Shown: positions 11,782 through 23,204, numbered from the stretch's first letter. The stretch is 64,000 nucleotides of DNA from Ophiura sarsii (GCA_035610835.1 CM069449.1:45218768-45282767), one strand, 5' to 3'. The notes: generated by a model not told the origin, from the sequence alone. Program-made: numbers and translations.

Positions 11782-11997
11782 CACTCTAAGAAAAAAGGGT
11801 GCTTCCGGGGTTCTTGGCTGTCCCATATAATGGAACCTTTTCACTTAAAAGGTTCCAAAAAGTTCCAAAAAGAACCTTTAAAGGTGAGGTTCTCTACAGT
11901 AGTTTTGGGGGTTCTTTAAATTAAAAGAACCTTTAAAGCGGAGGGTTCCATATACGGGACAGCCAAGAACCCATGAAGCCCCTTTTTTCCAAGAGTG
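11782..11997. mobile_element. MITE with CACTCTAAGAAAA ends in a TA target, copy 1
   Basis: Terminal repeats CACTCTAAGAAAAAAGGG...GTTCTTGGCTGTCCC pair with GGGACAGCCAAGAACCC...CCAAGAGTG. The minisatellite word GAAGATAGCTCC is split at its TA, and TA flanks both sides (11780-11781 and 11998-11999). This fits a Tc1/mariner-type MITE. Near its centre it holds a run of AAAAGGTTCCAAAAAG words. Confidence 0.85.
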
Positions 11998-12373
11998 TAG
12001 CTCCAAACACATATTGCATTTTGATAATGACTAATACGGTGGTTGCTATCTACTGAAGATAGCACCAAACACGTTTTGCATTTAAAGGTTTTGACTGATA
12101 CGGTGTTCGCTAATGGTTGTAATCTACTGAAGATAGCACCGAACACATTTTGCATTTAGATATGACTGATACGGTGGTTACTATCTACAGAAGATAGTAC
12201 AAAACACATTTTGCATTTTGATAAGACTGATACGGGGGTTGCTATATACGGAAGATAGCACCGAACACATTTTGCACTTAAATATAACTGATACGGGGGT
12301 TACTGAAGATAGCACCAAACACATTTCGCATTTAATAAATGACTGATACTGTGGTCGCTAACTACTGAAGATA

Positions 12374-12621
12374 CACTCTAAGAAAAAGGTGCTTCAGGGA
12401 TTCTTGGCTGTCCCGTATATGGCACCCTTTATAGAACTTAAAATGTTCCAAAAAGAACATTTAAAAGGTTCCAAAAGAACAAAAAAATGCGTCTTTAGAA
12501 CCTTTAAAGGATCTCTACAGTAGTGTTTTGGGTTCTTTAAATTAAAAGAACCTTTAAACTGGAGGGTTCCATATACGGGACATCCAAGAACCCATCATGC
12601 AGCACCCCTTTTCCAAGAGTG
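12374..12621. mobile_element. MITE with CACTCTAAGAAAA ends in a TA target, copy 2
   Basis: This is the same element in the same position of the minisatellite unit as copy 1, 592 bp downstream. It has some internal length change. Flanking TA is at 12372-12373 and 12622-12623. It most likely arose by duplication of the array block and not by a second insertion. Confidence 0.85.
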
Positions 12622-13292
12622 TAGCTCCAAACAAATTTTGCATTTTGATAATGACTAATACGGTGGTTGCTATCTACAGAAGATAGCTCCAAACACATTT
12701 TACATTTTGATATGATTTTTAGGCGGTTGCTCTCTACAAAAGATAGCACCAAGCACATTTTGCATTTATATATAATTGATACGGTGGTCGCTATCTACTA
12801 AAGATAGCACCAAGCACATTTTGCATTTTGATATGATTGATATGGTGGTTGCTGCTATCTTCTGAAGATAGCACCAAATACATTTTGAATTTTGATATGA
12901 ATTATACGGCGGTCGCTATCTATTGAAGGTAGCTCCAAATACATTTATATATGACTGATACGATGGTCATGTTGCTATCTACTGAAAATAGCTCCAAACA
13001 CATTTAGCATTTTGATATGCCTAATACAGTGGTTGCTATCTACAGAAGATAGCACCAATCACATTTTGCATTTTGATATGATTGATATGGTGGTCTACTG
13101 AAAACAGCTCCAAACACATTTAGCATTTAGATATGACTGATACGGCGGCTGGTATCTACTGAATATAGCTCCAAACACATTTAGCATTTTGATAAGATTG
13201 ATACGGTGGTTGCTATCTACCGGAGATAGCATGCACCAAATACATTTTGTAATTAGATACGACTGATACGGCGGTTGCTATAGTAGGCCTAC

Positions 13293-14380
13293 TGTTAAGT
13301 AAATATGACTATTTTTGTACAGGAGCTGGTTTTTTTTTAATTTCAAGCTTAACGAGCTTAATAATGTTTACTAGGATTATGATGTAAATCATTACACATC
13401 TTGTTTATTAAAAGAATTAAGTAGACAATAGACTTGTTCAAAATTGTCTCCTAATAGATTAAAACATGAAATATGGATTAAATCGTATCACCACTGTCAG
13501 TTAATAAATAATAATTGCAAGGATTAAATAGTCCGCAAGGGATATTCATAAACATGATAAAACTAGATGAGGATATTGAATAAAAATTGTCACCAGTGAC
13601 TATCTGATAATGTGAATAATAAACGATATAGTATTTTGATAAAATCAATAAACATAATTTTGCACTTATTTTTCGAAAATATGTCCGATTAAAGTAAACA
13701 TTATCCTTGAACCAATCAAAAATTGTCAATGTCCACAGTAAGACTAGTAAGTAATAGTCTATCCCTCTCTTTCTCTCTTTACATGTAAAATAAATTTATT
13801 CCTGTTAATGAATAGAAACCCACTTGATAATCCAGCATCTTGTTTGGTCTTTCTCCTGATCTTTGAGAGTGTGCTTAGGATGGTTGCACTGAGGGACAAT
13901 AGACAGCTTTAAGGCCTATTTATGACACAATTACCACACTTTAATCATTTCATAACAAAGGAATTGATCCTTTCGCTGTCGGCATTGTAATTTGTTATTG
14001 GTCGTATCTTATGAAATATAATGGTCAAGATCTGGAAGCGTGTTCGGACGTTAAATTGGTCACTTTTATTCAAAACAGCGTAAAATAAGTTCCCTCAACC
14101 AATCTAAACCAGATAAAATTCATATTAAAGCTAATTGATCGGTCTTTATCCTGTAGTAAATTGTTTGGAAAACAAACGAATATTTTTCTTTAAAAAAATC
14201 GCTGAAGTTGAGTACATTTTTTTTGACTCACCCTGTATGTCTATGTACCCCCCCCCCCTTTTGATTATGTTCGTGAAGGTGTTTTTAGTTTTGTTGCAAA
14301 ACAGGCCATGTCCAGCAGGTATGTCCAAAAAGTCAAAATGGACATAGTCAGTTCTACCTCTAAGCCCTCGAATATCTGAT
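13293..14380. other. AT-rich non-coding sequence
   Basis: No gene is recognised. TTTGACTCACCCTGTA at about 14223-14238 looks like an isolated end of the CAGGGTG-type transposon family; its partner was not found. A poly-C run follows at about 14250. Confidence 0.4.
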
Positions 14381-14890
14381 GGTCATGGTGGTTGCTATCT
14401 ACTGAAGATAGCTCCAAACACATTTAGCATTTTGATATGACAAATACGATGGTTTGCTATATACTGAAGATAGCACCAAACACATTTTGCATTTTGATAA
14501 GATTGATACGGTGGTTACTAGTCTATATAGCTCCAAACACATTTTGATATGACTTTTCGGCGGTTGCTATCTACAGAAGATGGCACCAGACATATTTTGC
14601 TAGATATGACTGGTACGGCGGTAACTATCTACTGAATATTGCTCCAAACACATTTTACATTTTTATATGACTTTTCGGTGGTTGCTATCTACTGAAGACA
14701 GCACCAAACACGTGCTACATTTAGATATGACTGATACGGCGGTTGGTATCTACTGAAGATAGCATCAAACACATTTTGCTATTCGATATGTCTGCTATAG
14801 CGGTTACTATCTACTGAAGATTGCTCCAAACACCTTTTGTATTTTGATATGACTCTTCAGTGGTTGCTATCAACTGGAGACAGTTTTTGT
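14381..14890. repeat. Minisatellite cluster 3
   Basis: About eight units of the ~60-bp family are present. The order and rare variants (GACAAATACGATGGTTTGCT, GACTTTTCGGCGGTTGCTAT, CACGTGCTACATTTAGATA) match cluster 1 at 886-1235, so this is a copy of that block and not an independent expansion. Confidence 0.85.
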
Positions 14891-15116
14891 TTCAGTCATT
14901 TTTTCAACATATTCTTAAATTCTATTGTGTTTTTGACTTGATTAATACACAGTTCAACAAAAATAAGTTTCCCTTTAGATTATGCCTGATATTTTTAAAA
15001 TGAGTTACTACATAATGTATGTGTGCATAGCAATAGCTACGCAGGTGGGGTAATGCTTGAATGAGCACACATTGAATGGAGGAATACCCCAATTCAAAAG
15101 TTGCCAAATGATCTAT

Positions 15117-18029
15117 GGCCAGGTGTTTTAAACTCGCCACCCTTCCCGTTGCATGTCCAGATTTTAACATTTTACACCATCTGAGATTCGAATTAGCATA
15201 TCGCAATAACTACTTGTTCTACCCCATAAAATACAAAGGTAATCTCACAAGGAATCCAAATATGGTATTGGAATTTGCATAGGACCTAATGGTAACATGT
15301 TGTGATTAAGAATGTTCACAGAATATAGATTTTTTTCATATTTTGATTAAAGCTCAATTTTGTTTTTTATTCCTATCCCAATCATCATTTTCCGGGCATA
15401 TTAGTTCCTCATGCAATTTACCCATCAGAACATAATGGTTGTCAGGGGTAACTTGTTGAAATCGGGAAGTGAATGAGCACAAACGTTTACATTTCATATT
15501 TATTAGTTTACACATGTATTTGTTTAGCTATTCACCCTATCCTGATTTAAACGGCATATTTGAATTCCCCTATTTGAGAGCTTTCCAAAAATGTATAATT
15601 TTGCTATCATCGGTTGTATACTTTTTTTGTTTTGTTATAGTCATGTATGTAAAACCGATGAATTAGGGCAAGTTCACTGTGTACCGACTACCGAATAGGG
15701 AAAAAGCCAAGGACAATGCAATCAATTCGTTATTACAATTGTTACGTAATAGTTGACACGTTTCATTGGCGTAGCCAGGGGGGGCCTGGGGGGCACGTGC
15801 CCCCCCCCCCCCCCCCCGGGTCTCTGGCACCAAAAAAAAAAAGGAGAAGAAAAAGAAAGAAAAAGGAGAAGAAAAAGAAAGAAAAAGGAGAAAAAGGAAG
15901 AAAGAAAAAAGAAATAGTAGAGGGTATAGAGTTCTTTATTTGTTACATAGTAAGTTTCCATGCCCCCACCCCTTATTTTGTACGTTCCCGGCACAGATCC
16001 CGGCATATCAAGGCAATGATGGCGTAGCCAGAGGGTTTTAACCCTCTTAAAAGAAGGGGTCGACCGCTCCTTCTCCCCTGTCACCCAATTTTGCCATTGT
16101 CGCCTCAATTTTGATAAGAGAAATCATAGTTAAATTATGACGTTCAAATACAAACATAGCATTTTTCGTTGTATGTGCCCCTTCCCCAAAAAATAAATTC
16201 ATTGCAAATTAAGAAGATAGTTTGAAGCCAAAATGTACCTCAATCCTAGCAAAACCGGGTAAAACAGCAAAACATTTAACAATAAAAGCAGTATCATAAG
16301 GCCAAAATATATCTCAAATGTGGCAAATAAGTATAAAGAAGCCAGGGGTTTTCGTAAAAAAATAAAAATAAAATGAGACATTTTAATAGAAGCAACAATG
16401 TATCTCAATCTTGGCAAAATTAATGTAAAGAAGTCAATTTTGCGTGGTTGGTATCTCAATCGCGGCACAATTTATGTAAAATAGCCCAAAAAATTCGAGC
16501 GCTACGCGCGCACGTGACATAAACGTTAACTTTAATTTCGAAATCTAATTTTAAGACAAAATGTATCTCGATCATAACAAAATTAGTTAGTGTTGAGAAG
16601 CCAATATTTCGCGCGTTTTCCTCATGTGCCTCGAAATATTTGCTTTAGTTTTTAAGCTTGTATCAGCGAAAATTGGCAAAATATGTAGAATAGCAAACAA
16701 AATTGCGCGCTACGCACGCACATGCCCCAAACGATAAGACTTGGGACCATGACCAGTCCTTGTGTGACTTCATTTCTTGTTGTCCGTTTCAGGAGAGCCG
16801 TCGAGGGCCGAGCAGGTGGGTGAAGGGTGGGTGCAGACTGGTGGGTGGATGTTTTAGAACCTCAAAATATTTCTTTTTAGAAGCTTGTTATCAGCAAAAA
16901 AAAGTCGCTCAATTATGACAAAATGAGTGTAAAATATGCAATTTTGCGCGCTTAGCTCGCATGAACCTTCAAACATTACATTTAGCTTTATTAACAAATT
17001 AGTATCAAATGTTGTGCGCTACGCGCTAATGTGACTTCAAACATCTTTATGAAACTTTTATGAAGGCAAGCCTCAATCATTGCAAACTGTAAAATAGCAC
17101 ATTTTCCGCGCGCTATAGCGCGCCTGTTAAGGTATCAGGTCACTTTTTGTCTTTACTTCGTCAATTTATAGGTATCTGATTAATAATAATTTCAAAAATA
17201 TATGATTTTGATTTGCAGCTTTAATTTTCTTTTAAATTAAGATTTTGATATTCATAAAACGTACAAAAAAGAAGATAGAATTACCCGAAAGAAAATGTTT
17301 TTATTGCCAGTTATGTAGCAAATATATAGAATATATTAGTATAATTATGCTCAACTTCTTTCGTGCATTGATAAAAAACAAAATATTTATTAGAAATGAA
17401 GAGGTGGCTTTTCGATAAAATTTTGGTCAAAAGTATACACCAGATCGCACCAAATGAGTTCCAAAATTGAAATTTTTTCTACTTATGAGGGGGGGCACAT
17501 CCCCCCTCAGACACCCCCCTGTCCGAGCATAGCTTGGATGGTACCTTACCAAATTCAGTTTTTTGGGCCTTCCATTAACTTTTCTGGATCCGGGTCTGAG
17601 TGCCCCCCGGATAAAATAATCCTGGCTACGCCTATGCGTTTGTTGAAACAGAAACTTATAGAATATAAAACAATCTATAAAATGAGAACAAAATCATGTT
17701 TGTGCCATATATACAGAGATGAGGAGTTATTGTAAATTGAACGTAGAATTGGGAACATTTTCTATATTCCCCATAGAGATTGTACACAGCGCCACCGCCA
17801 ACCGCCACCGCCCCTGACTTTCGAAATATAATCAATCATATCTCAGCCAAACAGTTATAGAAATACCTGATTTATTCACACAATGTAGCTAGATAAATAG
17901 GCTATCAAATGACACCTAAACCACAGCTCTACCACATTAGTTGTTGAGTCTATAGAGAGAGATGAATGATCCGTCACCAAAAATGCAACAACACCACCAT
18001 TTTTGGATGGTCAGTTCAAAACACATGGC
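15117..18029. mobile_element. GGCCATGTG-family transposon, copy 2 (interrupted, inverted)
   Basis: The left end GGCCAGGTGTTTTAAACTCG and right end AAACACATGGC match the family at 2463-3481, here in the opposite orientation. Long colinear identity continues through 15130-15763 and 17642-18029. No convincing 4-bp target duplication survives. It is itself split by the 1.9-kb element at 15764-17636. Confidence 0.8.
15759..17641. mobile_element. Transposon with CATTGGCGTAGCCAGG ends and CGTTT target duplication
   Basis: The element spans 15764-17636. Left CATTGGCGTAGCCAGG pairs with right CCTGGCTACGCCTATG (15 of 16 positions). CGTTT is duplicated at 15759-15763 and 17637-17641. The uninterrupted sibling sequence in copy 1 has a single AAACG (minus-strand CGTTT) at 2845-2849, which proves the insertion site. 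The left subterminal part has a poly-C run and a GAAAAAGAAAG purine microsatellite. From about 16180 to 17120 degenerate ~150-180-bp units carry GCGCGCTACGCGCGCA-like words. I see no transposase. Confidence 0.85.
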
Positions 18030-18203
18030 TATTGAAGGAGGATGGTTAAGCAACTTGAACCAGGCCTTTGCTTGAACACGGCTCAGTTGTTATGCTGCTT
18101 AAATGAGCACACATTGACTGGAGGAATACATCATTTCAAAAGGTGAAAATGCGGTGTTCAAGCAAAAAACATGGTTCAAGCTGCTTAGCCACCTCCTTCA
18201 ATA
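18030..18203. mobile_element. 170-bp MITE with TTGAAGGAGG ends in a TA target
   Basis: TTGAAGGAGGATGGTTAAGC (18032) pairs with GCTTAGCCACCTCCTTCAA (18201). The inner words TTGAACCA...GCTTGAACAC are also inverted. TA lies on both sides. It sits right at the edge of the GGCCATGTG element. Confidence 0.8.
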
Positions 18204-18609
18204 CATAATTTAGCAACTTTTGAATTGAGGTATTCTTCCATTCAATGTGTGCTCATTCAAGCATTACAACACCTGCATAGTTATAGCCTCGTTCTAGTGT
18301 TGCTGTGCACACGTACATTATGTGTGCCAAAACTTGTTTTGATGGAGTAACTCATTTTAAAAATATCAGGCATAATCTAAAGGGGAACTTATTTTTGTTG
18401 AACTGTGTATATAGACAGCAAAGAGTAATAAAGTATTTGACAACTATGAAGTAACATACAGTGCAAATAAATATCATTGTGAGTACAATAATAATTTGTC
18501 AGCATCTTTATTCCATATCATACAGGTTTTTTTTGCTAGACCTCACTGGTAGGTAGTCTTATGTTCAAAATATCTGGATAATACATGTTCACATGAAATT
18601 ATATGACTC

Positions 18610-19656
18610 TACAGGGTGTCTCAAACAAAATTACAACGCACCATTAGGCGATCATAACTTCCTTATTACGTATCTGGATTTTACAATTCAAACGGTAAAA
18701 GGAGGCCAAATTAGTTTTCTACAATTGGAAGAAAACAGCGTTTAATTTTGTTAAGTAATTAAGGAGATATCTGTGATTACGTAAGAGTAGTCACGGAACA
18801 CTTCCATCCAAGTTTGCATATTTTGACAGATTATCACTTGCGCGGCTGGTTACTTACTCATTAATGTTTAATTAGCCTGCATTGTTTAATACTATGATAA
18901 AAAAGTTCAATTTGGGATCTAAGAATATTGAATAATCGATCATATCACTCATAACACCCAAAAAACCTAAAACAATACAACTCATTGTAAGGAGGGAGAT
19001 ATTACCATACTCTTTTAATGTAAACAAAACATTTATTTTGTTTTCAATTGCGATACTAATAATTTGACCATCATGCGCAAAATTTGCGATAATAATATAC
19101 ATGATTTCAGCCTTCAAGTTGGAAATGTGAACACTAGAAGCTTGAAAAACTTGTATGCGCGATGTTATTAGATCTTGAACTTGGTTTAATAACGACAATG
19201 TTCATATTTACTCAAATTACTATAATTTTGTTTCCAATTGTTATAAAAAGATTTTAAATTTTACTGTTAATAAAATGTGATGAAAATAATCTAGACAACT
19301 TTTATTTTATATTTTGTGTTAAACTTTGGCCTCATCTGGCATATTATTTGGTGTAAAATAAAATCTAGAACCATAAAAACACGTTAATCCATGCATTTTT
19401 AGAGAAGTATTGATATCATGTATGTGCCGTCTGAATCACTTAATATGAGCAAACTTGGATGGAAGTGTTCCCAGACTAATGTTACGTAATTGCTAATTTC
19501 TCTGGAATTACTGAACCGAATCACATCCGGTTTTCTTTAAAGTATAGCAAACTATTTTGCCTTTATTTTGTTGTTTGCGTTGTTCTATTCAGACACTTAT
19601 TCAGAAAGTTACAATCCTCTAAAGGTGCGTTGTAATTTTTTCTGAGACACCCTGTA
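18610..19656. mobile_element. TA-target transposon with CAGGGTGTCTCA ends
   Basis: The left end CAGGGTGTCTCAAACAAAAT (18612) pairs with the right end finishing TCTGAGACACCCTG (19654), and both share ACAACGCACC or its complement further in. TA flanks both sides. Subterminal inverted words (GGAACACTTCCATCCAAGTT against AACTTGGATGGAAGTGTTCC) extend the symmetry to about 230 bp. The core is AT-rich. A 108-codon frame in it has no recognisable domain. It is a Tc1/mariner-like non-autonomous element. Confidence 0.85.
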
Positions 19657-19995
19657 TGACTAATATCCATACCTTTAAGATATGCCACTGAAGAAAGTGG
19701 GAAGTTTCTGTGAATTCTATTGTTAGGTATGTAGCATTGGAAGCAAGAATTTGTTTGTGTGTGAAGCAAAAAGAGCTACACAATAAATAGTCATTTTGTG
19801 CAGCAACCCAAATTTTGTTCAGCATTTTTTTAAGTAATGCACATGTACAATGTACAGGATCAATAAAATATAGACATTCTCACCCAATCACAATGAATGT
19901 ACAATGCCCTGCACCAACGCCCACATAATGTACACTGCCTGACTGCCAAATTAAGTTGTCAATTTTGTCCAAGAATGATTTTAATATTACGCAGG
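19657..19995. other. Non-coding spacer
   Basis: I see no gene or paired repeat in this stretch. Confidence 0.4.
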
Positions 19996-20215
19996 TTAAA
20001 GGCATATTTTATGCGATCTTTTTAATGGGACGCCCTCTATCTGTGATTTTTCCTAGAAATGCATTTTTTCGTGTCAAATTATACATTTATACCCATTCAA
20101 CTCAAATATCTTATAAGTTACAGAGCCGTACGATTCTTAATTACTTCAAAATCATGGTTTGAATACGTTGAAATAAACTGTCCGAGTCTGCTCTACAACT
20201 TATTTTCTGAGTGAT
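19996..20215. repeat. Dispersed repeat, TTAAAGGCATATTATGTGATC family, copy 1
   Basis: It begins TTAAAGGCATATTTTATGCG and holds GACGCCCTCTAT, AAGTTACAGAGCCGTACGAT and CTTCAAAATCATGGTTT in the same order as copies at 45047, 45282 and 49364. It is non-coding and probably a MITE half-arm; the copy at 49364-49729 shows the full hairpin. Confidence 0.7.
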
Positions 20216-20564
20216 TTTTCCAGTGTTTTCGTTCGTATCTAGAATTCCATGGTTTGACACTGCTTTACAGTGTTTCCTGCTATGATCGCAACTGTACACG
20301 AGTGAACAGAATACTAAAGAATACTTAATGATGAAAATGAAAGCAAATATGTTGAGAAATTCCTTAAATTGGAATCAGATTACCATTATGAGATAGTAAA
20401 GTTCTGAGATGGCATTTTCACAGAAAATACAGCCAAGACAGATTTATTATTAGTCCTGGAAAATCTTTACTGATAAGTCAAACTTCGTTATAGAGAGAAA
20501 AAAGATATGTGTAAAAGTATAAAAAATATCACTTAATATTATAACTTTAATGTCCTCAAGATGA
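20216..20564. other. Non-coding spacer
   Basis: Nothing is recognised in this stretch. Confidence 0.4.
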
Positions 20565-21337
20565 AACTGGTCATGTGTTTTAAGCTCGCCTCCTTTCGTG
20601 TTACACACGGATTTTGGCTTTCGCGACATGATTTTAACTTTACACATTTATATTAGCTTGTATACCCCCCTGAGGTAGTAAAAATATACATTTTCTGAAG
20701 GGAAATTGCATGAGGAAACCAAATATGCTATTAAGATTATAGTACGACCAAGAACTAAAATGGTATGATCGGAAATGTTCGGAACAAATTCAGAGTTTTT
20801 TAACTTTTAATTTGAGATCCATATATTTTTTATACCTATCCCCATCATTATTTACTTTACATATTTGAATTCCTCGTGAAATTACCCATTAGATGATATA
20901 TAGTTGTCAAAGTTACTACGTCGGTATGGTAATTATACCGGCTAGTGAATGGGAAGAAAGCTGATGATCATGGTCTTATCCATATTTAATTAGTTGTTAC
21001 AAATAGTTGACAAGTCTGTTGAACCACATACTTAAAGACTACTAAATATCCTTTAAAATGGGACCAAAATGGTGTTTGTAACATTAGGAGATGACTAGTT
21101 ATTGTAAAAAGAACAAAGCATGGGATTATCCCCATTGAGTTTGTACAGGCGGCACCCCTTCCAGCGGCAACCTTCCAGCACCACCCCTGGTCCCCAAACA
21201 TCAAACAGCTGTATCTCCATTTTTGTATTAGCTACCTACCAATGCCATTTTGCAGGCAGATAGCTTGTTATTAGGGCTTTAAAATGATACCAAATTTGTT
21301 GAGATAGCTTTTGTGGTTTTAAAAATATTTGAGGAAA

Positions 21338-21766
21338 ATGACAGCATGAACACCGACCAACACCATGTTAGAGAAACTTGCAGTGGCACAGCACAAGATG
21401 GAGCGCATAATGCTGGGCATCACTCTTCGCGACCAAAAGCGTAACACCTGGATTCGACAACAAACAGGTGTCAGCGACATCATCGATAACATCAGGATGG
21501 CAAAACACAGATGGGCAGGACACATTGCACGGCTAACAGATAACCGGTGGACAGTTAGAGCAACAGAGTGGACTCCAAGAAATTGGACCTGTAAACGTGG
21601 ACGCCCCAAAACACGCTGGAGAGACGAACTTACCCGACAGCTGGGCACTACATGGTCAAGACTAGCCAGAAACAGAAGTCTGTGGAGGCATTCTAGGGAG
21701 GGGTTCCTCTCAAGCGAGCGAATTACACCCTGATGATGATGATGATGATGATGATGACAGCATGAA
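21338..21766 (+). mobile_element. 5'-truncated RTE-type LINE insertion
   Basis: The inserted segment is 21351-21753. It ends in a TGATGATGATGAT microsatellite, as RTE elements often do. The flanking 13-bp direct repeat ATGACAGCATGAA (21338-21350 and 21754-21766) is a target-site duplication. The split host sequence belongs to the GGCCATGTG-family transposon. Confidence 0.85.
21365..21733 (+). pseudogene. C-terminal fragment of RTE endonuclease-reverse transcriptase
   Basis: About 122 codons encode only the region downstream of the reverse transcriptase fingers and palm. The text QHKMERIMLGITLRDQKRNT, HRWAGHIARLTDNRWT, ATEWTPRNW and GRPKTRWRDE is typical of the end of RTE-clade polyproteins, often annotated as craniofacial development protein 2-like. 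The frame is open and ends at the natural position just before the 3' microsatellite. The endonuclease and catalytic palm are missing through 5' truncation at integration, so it cannot be active. The intact frame and recognisable target duplication suggest a fairly young insertion. Confidence 0.85.
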
Positions 21767-21825
21767 ACTGAAAAATGTAACAGCACCACCCTTTTGGGAG
21801 GCGAGTTCATAACGTGTGACCAACT

Positions 21826-22414
21826 ACATGTATGAAATCATCCTCCATGTAATAAACGGTTAGGGATCCTCAGAATATTACATTTCATGTTGTTCTGTCA
21901 AAATCTGATAATGTAAAAGTAGTATTTTTTTTAGCGATTACATTTTCGAGCGAATACATTTTTCGCTCTTTGCTGATTTTCAGCCATTTTTCTTGTTTAT
22001 AAATTCGCTATTTAAAAGTCCATTACATAGACTTATACACAAAATAAATATATTCGACGAAAAAACACACTTTGTGCCCCTGCCCCATTGTTCCCCCACC
22101 CATTCTCAGGATGTAAATGTAGTGTGTACAGGCATTATGATAACTTACATGGACCATTTTCTGAGCGTGTTTTGTGTAAAACTAATAGCCACTTGGAAAG
22201 GGTAAAAATGTTATATCTACTAATACTAGTTCTTGCATTACAAACACATGAATGAACAATGATAGAAAAGGCTTCTAGAATAATTTAGTATTCAACGTAT
22301 CTCCATATGAGGCATTTAATGTTACCATTACACAGTTCCAATGATTTCTTTCTACTTCTATTTCTCTTCTTCTGGACAAGGAAGCAATCTTGCAGAGCGA
22401 AATATAGAAGTTAT
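21826..22414. other. Non-coding spacer
   Basis: No coding sequence or paired repeat is recognised. Confidence 0.4.
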
Positions 22415-22549
22415 TAAAGACCTTTTGGAACGGTAGTTGCTACTCCTGAGTTTCACGCTTGCGATATCATCAGACAACTGTGATGTCTGATGATTGCACA
22501 AGAGTTAAACTCGGGAGTAGCAACTACTGTACCATTTCAAAAGGTCTAA
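22415..22549. repeat. Short hairpin MITE
   Basis: TAAAGACCTTTTGGAACGGT and GTAGTTGCTACTCC pair with GGAGTAGCAACTAC and ACCATTTCAAAAGGTCTAA, and inner words ATCATCAGAC and GTCTGATGAT pair as well. The whole 135 bp folds on itself. Confidence 0.75.
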
Positions 22550-23204
22550 CTCGGGGGTTCTCGACATTATTAAACGGAGTGCCACAATCATGAGATCAAA
22601 TGTATAATGCACCCATTTTCTTATGTATTTTCTATATATTTTTGAGGAGTCCAAGCACCAACCGCCATTGCTCCAAGTGCCACAATTGGCATGTGTGCCA
22701 CCAGTTGAGAAGCCCTGGTCTAACTTCTATATATCTGTGTTTCGCAAGTCTATATTGATTAAAATACTCATAAGTTACAGCCAGTATCACAAGGCCTCAT
22801 CTAGCTATCTCCCCAATGTGTTTAAAAATCTTCAAAAGGCTTTTTCTCAAAATGGTCAAAATGGAGATAAGTCCTTTTGTTTCTGAGCCCTCGACTTGTA
22901 AGTGCTCATATCTGCTTGAGAACATGGGGAGTTTGCAATCTGTATGTACCAAAATCACCACTATTTTGCACTCAATGTCATGAAGTGTTACACCGACAAC
23001 TACAGTGTAAAATGATGCTTAACTGATGTTTCAGCACACAATAGTGATCATTTTGGCATGTATACAGATTGAAACCTCCCTATATTCTCAAGCAAGTGGC
23101 TGAGCACTGAAGAATGTGATTGCTACAAATGTGTATCATTGAAAAGTTGAACACATCAGCTTTCCATTGAAAATTCACAATATGATTATTTATGACAATA
23201 TACC
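22550..23204. other. Non-coding spacer
   Basis: I see no gene. The stretch 22555-22720 resembles the head of an unclassified dispersed repeat, with GGGTTCTCGACATTATTAAA at its start and CCAGTTGAGAAGCCCTGGTC at its end. Confidence 0.4.

Larger units (their letters stand above)
11468..13292. repeat. Minisatellite cluster 2 with higher-order structure
   Basis: About 25 degenerate ~60-bp units of the family at 521-1243 are present, interrupted by two related MITEs at exactly the same place in the unit. The order of unit variants before each MITE is the same (for example ACCGAACACATTTTGCACTT, then GGTCGCTAACTACTGAAGAT). This makes a ~592-bp higher-order block that was duplicated together with its MITE. 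Confidence 0.8.
14946..18409. mobile_element. Outer TA-target transposon with CACAGTTCAAC ends (host of a nest)
   Basis: The left end CACAGTTCAACAAAAATAAG (14948) pairs with the right end terminating CTTATTTTTGTTGAACTGTG (18407). Both are flanked by TA. The arms stay inverted-complementary for about 170 bp (14948-15115 against 18203-18407). The element's own sequence is only a few hundred bases; the rest is three later insertions. It is probably a Tc1/mariner-like non-autonomous element. Confidence 0.8.
20565..21825. mobile_element. GGCCATGTG-family transposon, copy 3 (AACT target duplication)
   Basis: The element spans 20569-21821. Left GGTCATGTGTTTTAAGCTCG pairs with the reverse complement of right CGAGTTCATAACGTGTGACC. 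AACT is duplicated at 20565-20568 and 21822-21825, a second independent 4-bp duplication for this family. The interior resembles copies 1 and 2 but is more diverged. It is interrupted by an RTE retrotransposon fragment at 21351-21753. Confidence 0.85.

Noticed and set aside
15716..16108. Pro-rich and Lys-rich frames near 15.8 kb
   Set aside because: They arise from poly-C and a GAAAAAGAAAG microsatellite at the end of the GGCGTAGCC transposon.
18872..19198. 108-codon minus-strand frame inside the CAGGGTGTCTCA element
   Set aside because: Hydrophobic AT-rich composition, no DDE or helix-turn-helix features; probably chance in a MITE core.
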